Positions 6,501-10,333 of a stretch of 10,333 nt of DNA are shown here, piece by piece; position 1 is the first letter of the stretch; each line of letters opens with the position of its first letter. Source of the DNA: Lentzea aerocolonigenes. GTDB taxonomy: Bacteria > Actinomycetota > Actinomycetes > Mycobacteriales > Pseudonocardiaceae. The notes under the pieces are model-generated. The model made no database searches. It had not been told where the DNA came from and was given only the letters and a program-made list of their open reading frames with translations. Made by a program: the position numbers and the translations under genes. The DNA lies in contig NZ_JYJG01000245.1 in NCBI RefSeq assembly GCF_000955955.1, forward strand, positions 1-10,333, in the 5' to 3' direction.

Positions 6501-7248
6501 CCGCGCCACCGTCGACGACGAGCGTCTCGCCCGTCACGTAACCACCGGCGGCAGAAGCCAGGAAGACGACCGCCGCGGCCAGCTCCTCCGGGTCGCCGAT
6601 GCGCCCGGCGGGCAAAGCTGCCTGCATCTTCTCCAGGTAGCCGGGCGGGTACTGGTCGGTCATCTCCGACGCGAAGAAGCCGGGGCAGATCGCGTTGACC
6701 CGAATCCCCTTGCGCCCGGTCCACTGCTGCGCCAAATCGCGCGTCAGCCCCAGCAGACCGGCCTTCGACGCCGAGTAAGCGGCCTGCGGGATGCCACCGG
6801 TCACCAGCCCCAGCACGCTGGAGATGTTGATGATCGAGCCGCCGGACTTCATGACGGCAGCAGCGGCCTGAGCCATCCAGTACGCGCCGTTGAGGTTCAC
6901 GTCCATGACGCCGAGGAACTCCTCCGGCGTCTCCCGCGAAGCCGGCACCGCCGACGCGACACCAGCGTTGTTCACGAGCACCGCGACAGTGCCGAACTCG
7001 GCAGCCGCACGAGCGACCTCACGGCAGTCGTCAGGCTGCGAAACGTCAGCCTGCACAACGAGGGCACGCCGACCGACGGACTCGACGAGAGCCGCCGTGT
7101 CCTTCAGCTTGTCCGCACGACGAGCCGCGAGCACGACATCCGCGCCGGCCTCAGCGAGACCCTTGGCGAACGCCACGCCGAGACCCGAGGACGCGCCCGT
7201 GACGATCGCGACCTTCCCGTCGAGCCGGAACTTGTCCAGGATGCCCAC
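6490..7248 (-). CDS. SDR-family oxidoreductase (third gene of the acyl-CoA operon)
   Basis: A 252-residue classical SDR with TGASSGLG at 17-24, NNAG at 93-96, Ser144, Tyr158 and Lys162 (YSASK), and the late PG motif at 189-190. ARR at 41-43 after the second strand, instead of an acidic residue, favours NADP(H). The GTG at 7248 shares one base with the thiolase stop (TAGTG) and has GGAAAGG about 8 nt before it. Translation is therefore coupled to the thiolase, and the longer upstream frame is rejected. As last gene of the acyl-CoA dehydrogenase-thiolase operon it may handle a 3-hydroxyacyl-CoA or another alcohol/ketone intermediate. The FabG-like SDR at 1998-2750, next to the R-hydratase, is the stronger candidate for the hydroxyacyl-CoA step. 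Exact substrate unknown. Confidence 0.88.
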   Translation of the reverse strand: MGILDKFRLDGKVAIVTGASSGLGVAFAKGLAEAGADVVLAARRADKLKDTAALVESVGRRALVVQADVSQPDDCREVARAAAEFGTVAVLVNNAGVASAVPASRETPEEFLGVMDVNLNGAYWMAQAAAAVMKSGGSIINISSVLGLVTGGIPQAAYSASKAGLLGLTRDLAQQWTGRKGIRVNAICPGFFASEMTDQYPPGYLEKMQAALPAGRIGDPEELAAAVVFLASAAGGYVTGETLVVDGGAVIV

Positions 7249-8444
7249 TACGAAAGCCTTTCCAGGATGATCGCCATGCCCTGACCGCCACCGACGCACA
7301 TCGTCTCAAGACCGAACTGCGCGTCACGGGCCTGCATGCCGTTGATCAGCGTCGTCATGATCCGCGCACCGGTCGAGCCGAACGGGTGCCCAAGAGCGAT
7401 CGCGCCACCGTGCACGTTCAACCGATCGATGTCGATGCCGAGAGCACGCTGGCTCCCGATCACCTGCACCGCGAACGCCTCGTTGATCTCCACCAGGTCG
7501 ATATCCGAAATGGACAGACCGGCGTGACCGAGGGCCTGACGGGTGGCGTCGACCGGTCCAAGCCCCATGATCTCCGGCGAAAGCCCGGACACACCGGTGG
7601 AAACGATGCGCGCCAACGGCGTGAGCCCGAGCTCCTTCGCCCGCGTGGAGCTCATGATCACCACAGCGGCAGCGCCGTCGTTCAACGGACAGCAGTTGCC
7701 GGCGGTGATCGTGCCCTCTGGCCGGAACGACGGCTTCAGCGAAGACACGGCCTCGTACGTGACACCGGCACGCGGGCCGTCGTCCGCATCGACGACCGTG
7801 CCATCAGCGAGCACGACCGGAGTGATCTCGCGGGCGAAGAACCCGTCCGCGATCGCCTTCTCCGCGAGGTTCTGCGACCGCACGCCGAACTCGTCCTGGT
7901 CGTGCCGCGAGATCCCCATCTGCGTGGCGACGTTCTCGGCCGTCTGCCCCATCGAGATGTAGTAGTCCGGCAGCTTGCCTTCGAGCCGCGGGTCGGTCCA
8001 CGAAGCGTTCGACGCGGCCGTGTCGAGAGTCCGCTGCTGCGCCTCGTCGAACAACGGGTTGAACGACGGCACACCCGAGTGCATGTAACGGGAAACGCAC
8101 TCGACACCGGCCGAGATGAACCCGTGCCCCTCCCCCGCCTTGATCGCGTGGAAGGCCATCCGCGCGGTCTGCACCGAAGAGGCGCAGAACCGGTTCACGG
8201 TCGTGCCGGGCAGGTTGTCGTACCCGAGTTGCACGGCGATGCGGCGGGCGATGTTCTGCCCGTGCTCGTCCTGCGGCTCGGCACATCCGAGGTGCAGATC
8301 CGTGATCTCGGACGCCGGAATGTCGCCCAGCGCAGCCGAAATCACCTGCGCGGCCAGGTCGTCCGGCCGCATGGAGACGAGAGAACCCTTGCGCGCACGG
8401 CCAATGGGCGAACGCGCGGTGGAAACGATGACTGCTTCAGCCAC
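7248..8444 (-). CDS. Thiolase (acetyl-CoA C-acyltransferase)
   Basis: A full-length 398-residue thiolase. The nucleophile is Cys87 in NRFCASSVQ; the other active-site elements are NEAF at 321-324, His353 in GGAIALGHPFGSTGAR and Cys383 in CVGGGQG. All residues for thiolytic cleavage of 3-ketoacyl-CoA are present. TAGNCCPLNDGAAA at 248-261 carries CC where most relatives have SS. The GTG start at 8444 lies 10 bp after the dehydrogenase stop, with AAGGGG overlapping that stop. The downstream SDR overlaps its stop by one base. In the operon it would carry out the last step of beta-oxidation. The sequence alone does not exclude a biosynthetic acetoacetyl-CoA role, but the neighbours make degradation more likely. 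Confidence 0.95.
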   Translation of the reverse strand: MAEAVIVSTARSPIGRARKGSLVSMRPDDLAAQVISAALGDIPASEITDLHLGCAEPQDEHGQNIARRIAVQLGYDNLPGTTVNRFCASSVQTARMAFHAIKAGEGHGFISAGVECVSRYMHSGVPSFNPLFDEAQQRTLDTAASNASWTDPRLEGKLPDYYISMGQTAENVATQMGISRHDQDEFGVRSQNLAEKAIADGFFAREITPVVLADGTVVDADDGPRAGVTYEAVSSLKPSFRPEGTITAGNCCPLNDGAAAVVIMSSTRAKELGLTPLARIVSTGVSGLSPEIMGLGPVDATRQALGHAGLSISDIDLVEINEAFAVQVIGSQRALGIDIDRLNVHGGAIALGHPFGSTGARIMTTLINGMQARDAQFGLETMCVGGGQGMAIILERLS

Positions 8445-8454
8445 AAGACACCCC

Positions 8455-9600
8455 TTACAGGCCCAGGTCGCGGCCGATGAGTTCCTTCATGATCTCGTTG
8501 GAACCCGCCCAGATCTTCGTGACGCGGGCGTCCATCCACGCGCGGGCGACGCGGTACTCGGTCATGTAGCCGTAGCCGCCGTGCAGCTGCACGCAGGCGT
8601 CGATGACCTCGTTCTCGATGTCGGCGCTCCAGTACTTCGCCTGCGCCGCCTCGACCGCGGTCAGCTCGCCGCGCACGTGCTGCATCGTCAGACCGTCGAT
8701 GAACGCCTGCGAGACGTCCAGCTTGGTGCGCAGCTCGGCGAGCAGGAACTTGTTGTGCTGGAACTTGCCGATCGCCTGCCCGAACGCCTTGCGCTCCTTG
8801 ACGTACTCGAGCGTCTCCTCGAAGACGCCCTGCGCGTGCGCCAGGTTCGAGATCGCGCCGCCGATCCGCTCCTGCGGCAGGCGTTCCATCATGTAGATGA
8901 AGCCCTGGCCCTCTTCGCCGATCACGTGCTCTTGAGACAAACGCACGTCGGAGAAGAACAGCTCCGCGGTGTCGGACGGGTGCTGGCCGACCTTGTCGAG
9001 CTTGCGGCCGCGCTCGAAGCCGGGCATGCCGGTCTCGACGGCGAACAGCGTGATGCCACGCGCGCCCTTCGAGGGGTCGGTCCGCGCCGCGACGACGATC
9101 ATGTCCGCGGTGTAGCCGTTGGTGATGAACGTCTTGGAGCCGTTGAGGATCCAGTCGTCACCATCACGCACGGCGTTGGTCTTCAGCGCCGCCAGGTCCG
9201 AACCACCGGAGGGCTCGGTCATCGCGATGCCGGTCTTGATCTCGCCGGTGCACATGCCGGGCAGCCAGCGCTGCTTCTGCTCCTCGGTGCACAGGTCGAC
9301 GAGGTAGGGCGCCACGACGTCGCCGTGGATGCCCAGGGAGGACGCGACCGCCGCGTTCACCCGGCACAGCTCCTCGGCGAACACCGTGTTGAACCGGTAG
9401 TCGTTCGCGCCGCTGCCGCCGTACTCCTCGGGGATCTCCAGGCCGAGCAGGCCCTGACGTCCGGCTTCCAGCCACACGTCCCTGTCGATCACGCGCTGCT
9501 CGATGAACTTCTCGACGTTCGGCGTGATCGTGCGCTCGACGAACGCTTTCGCCGACTCCCGGAACGCGGCGTGATCCTCGTTGAACAGCGTCCGCTGCAC
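8455..9600 (-). CDS. Acyl-CoA dehydrogenase, long-chain (LCAD)-like
   Basis: A 381-residue flavoprotein acyl-CoA dehydrogenase with all three domains. AMTEPSGGSD at 126-135 binds flavin and substrate, and LHGGYGYMTEY is at 339-349. The late loop reads IWAGSNEIMKE and lacks the catalytic Glu of the medium-chain type (YEG). Instead Glu244 in LPQERIGG sits where isovaleryl- and long-chain acyl-CoA dehydrogenases carry their base. The surrounding LPQER, FEETLEYVKERKAFG and NEIMKELI strongly recall mammalian LCAD. It would oxidise acyl-CoA to trans-2-enoyl-CoA and pass electrons to ETF. The start is taken as the GTG at 9600, which has GGAGG 5 nt upstream; an ATG at 9612 has no ribosome site and abuts the operator. 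It heads the leftward thiolase-SDR operon. Confidence 0.95.
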   Translation of the reverse strand: MQRTLFNEDHAAFRESAKAFVERTITPNVEKFIEQRVIDRDVWLEAGRQGLLGLEIPEEYGGSGANDYRFNTVFAEELCRVNAAVASSLGIHGDVVAPYLVDLCTEEQKQRWLPGMCTGEIKTGIAMTEPSGGSDLAALKTNAVRDGDDWILNGSKTFITNGYTADMIVVAARTDPSKGARGITLFAVETGMPGFERGRKLDKVGQHPSDTAELFFSDVRLSQEHVIGEEGQGFIYMMERLPQERIGGAISNLAHAQGVFEETLEYVKERKAFGQAIGKFQHNKFLLAELRTKLDVSQAFIDGLTMQHVRGELTAVEAAQAKYWSADIENEVIDACVQLHGGYGYMTEYRVARAWMDARVTKIWAGSNEIMKELIGRDLGL

Positions 9601-9605
9601 GACTA

Positions 9606-9610
9606 CCTCC
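9606..9610 (-). promoter_or_regulatory. Shine-Dalgarno deciding the acyl-CoA dehydrogenase start
   Basis: The minus strand reads GGAGG here, 5 nt before the GTG at 9600. The upstream in-frame ATG at 9612 overlaps this site and has no ribosome site of its own, being preceded by the CTAAGC palindrome. Confidence 0.6.
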
Positions 9611-9613
9611 ATA

Positions 9614-9629
9614 CTAAGCGGTTGCTTAG
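9614..9629. promoter_or_regulatory. CTAAGC-N4-GCTTAG operator, copy 2
   Basis: CTAAGCGGTTGCTTAG has the same arms as the copy at 1947-1962. It lies 14 bp before the proposed acyl-CoA dehydrogenase start and 18 bp, centre to centre, from copy 3. A repressor here would cover the leftward transcription start or early transcript. Confidence 0.8.
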
Positions 9630-9631
9630 CG

Positions 9632-9647
9632 CTAAGCGCCCGCTTAG
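9632..9647. promoter_or_regulatory. CTAAGC-N4-GCTTAG operator, copy 3
   Basis: CTAAGCGCCCGCTTAG is extended to 7-bp arms by G9631 and C9648. With copy 2 it forms four half-sites spaced 10, 8 and 10 bp, and the inner pair makes the perfect palindrome GCTTAGCGCTAAGC at 9624-9637. It is upstream of the -10 box of the TetR gene and overlaps the expected -10 region of the leftward operon, so it could serve both autoregulation and operon repression. Confidence 0.8.
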
Positions 9648-9654
9648 CGTGCAG

Positions 9655-9660
9655 TACGAT
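9655..9660 (+). promoter_or_regulatory. Probable -10 box of the TetR gene
   Basis: TACGAT is a good -10 hexamer 32 bp before the TetR ATG. No clear -35 is seen at the right distance; that position falls in the CTAAGC palindrome at 9632-9647, consistent with repression by blocking polymerase. Confidence 0.4.
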
Positions 9661-9668
9661 TCATCACC

Positions 9669-9674
9669 TGTCAA
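9669..9674 (-). promoter_or_regulatory. Probable -35 box of the acyl-CoA dehydrogenase operon
   Basis: The minus strand carries a perfect TTGACA. The hexamer 17 bp further (CACGCT, 9651-9646) is a poor -10 but overlaps operator copy 3, so a bound regulator would compete with polymerase. The exact -10 is uncertain. Confidence 0.4.
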
Positions 9675-9692
9675 CACGCGAGGAGCGGGCCC

Positions 9693-10313
9693 ATGACGAC
9701 GACCGGACTGGACGAGTTCGCGCTGCTCGACGAGACGTGGCGCACCGTCACCCCGGACGCCGCCCGCCGCATGCTCATCGCAGCCGCGCACGCGTTCGCA
9801 GGCAAGGGATACCACGCCACGACGACCCGTGACATCGCCTCCCTGGCCGGAATGTCGCCTGCAGCCGTCTACATCCACTACCGGTCCAAAGAGGAGCTGC
9901 TCTTCAACATCTCCCGCGTGGGCCACGAGCTGTCGCTCACCGCACTGTCGTCCATCGAGGGCAGTGACGCGACGGAACGGCTGCACAACGCGGTGAAGTC
10001 GTTCGCGAGCTGGCACGCGGAGTTCCACACGACGGCGCGGGTGGTGCAGTACGAGCTCGGCGCGCTCTCCCCGGAACACCACGCGGAGGTGGCGTTGCTG
10101 CGCCGGCAGATCGACCAGACGATGCGCTCGTTCATCGAGGACGGCGTCTCGGAGGGCACGTTCGACGTGCCGGATCTGAAAGGCGCGACGCTGGCCGTGC
10201 TGTCGCTGTGCATCGACGTCGCGCGCTGGTACCAGCCGGGCGGGAAGCGGACCCCGGACGAGATCGGCGCTCTCTACGCCGACCTGGTCCTGCGCATGGT
10301 CCGCCCCACCTGA
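9693..10313 (+). CDS. TetR-family regulator, probable repressor of the acyl-CoA operon
   Basis: A 206-residue TetR regulator. About 20 residues precede the DNA-binding domain. The helix-turn-helix is at about 45-64 (TRDIASLAGMSPAAVYIHY) and is followed by SKEELL. The helical ligand domain ends with VARWYQPGGKRTPDEIGALYADLVLRMV, a C-terminal pattern like that of KstR2-type regulators that sense acyl-CoA thioesters. The ATG has AGGAG 7 nt before it. It is transcribed divergently from the acyl-CoA dehydrogenase operon, with two CTAAGC-N4-GCTTAG palindromes in between, the classic layout of an autoregulated repressor with its target. The third copy before the SDR-MaoC pair suggests a second target. 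Binding and ligand are inferred. The final 20 bases of the window contain GAAGGGA, possibly the ribosome site of a next gene. Confidence 0.92.
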   Translation: MTTTGLDEFALLDETWRTVTPDAARRMLIAAAHAFAGKGYHATTTRDIASLAGMSPAAVYIHYRSKEELLFNISRVGHELSLTALSSIEGSDATERLHNAVKSFASWHAEFHTTARVVQYELGALSPEHHAEVALLRRQIDQTMRSFIEDGVSEGTFDVPDLKGATLAVLSLCIDVARWYQPGGKRTPDEIGALYADLVLRMVRPT

Positions 10314-10333
10314 TCAAACGATGAAGGGAACCT

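Noticed and set aside
8116..9696. Very long rightward open frame (526 residues) opposite the thiolase and acyl-CoA dehydrogenase genes
   Set aside because: It is Arg/His/Leu-rich low-information sequence, antisense to two genes with complete catalytic motifs. GC-biased third positions open such frames by chance.
2..10327. CGATGAAGG occurs near both ends of the window (2-10 and 10319-10327)
   Set aside because: A 9-bp match with no extension is expected by chance and contains a common ribosome-site-like string. There is no evidence of an element bounded by repeats.

Overview
The window is GC-rich chromosomal DNA of an actinomycete. Frequent GTG starts, strong GC bias at third codon positions, TetR-controlled acyl-CoA genes and remnants of a DUF5753/DUF397 gene pair point to Pseudonocardiaceae or a close relative such as the Lentzea/Saccharothrix/Amycolatopsis group. 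That placement is inference from style. There are no RNA genes, insertion sequences, CRISPR arrays or phage genes that I can see.

Layout. A leftward pair (SDR, then quinone-oxidoreductase-like MDR protein; 1855 down to 88) diverges from a rightward pair (FabG-like SDR, then MaoC-type R-hydratase; 1998-3206). A TetR regulator (3762-3193) runs tail-to-tail into the hydratase gene and diverges from a DUF2855 gene (3801-4850). The stretch 4840-5117 holds decayed C-terminal pieces of a DUF397 protein and, probably, a DUF5753-type regulator. Next, a DEDDh exonuclease (5702-5118) and an aminoglycoside-phosphotransferase-like kinase (5703-6500) start back to back with no base between their start codons. 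A leftward acyl-CoA operon follows: LCAD-like acyl-CoA dehydrogenase (9600-8455), thiolase (8444-7248) and SDR (7248-6490). A second TetR gene (9693-10313) is divergent from it.

How the genes work together. The most informative signal is a 16-bp palindrome, CTAAGC-N4-GCTTAG. It occurs twice between the second TetR gene and the acyl-CoA dehydrogenase operon, and once about 7.6 kb away in front of the SDR-MaoC pair, just downstream of a good -10 box. The simplest reading is one TetR regulon covering both transcription units. Together these encode all four steps of beta-oxidation: dehydrogenase, (R)-specific hydratase, SDR-type (R)-3-hydroxyacyl-CoA dehydrogenase, and thiolase. This is an R-stereospecific, MFE-2-like route built from separate proteins, with no crotonase/HAD (FadB-type) enzyme in the window. 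A different 20-bp palindrome lies just upstream of the leftward SDR-MDR pair and suggests a second regulator there, possibly the first TetR protein. Substrates and regulator-operator assignments are inferred, not shown.
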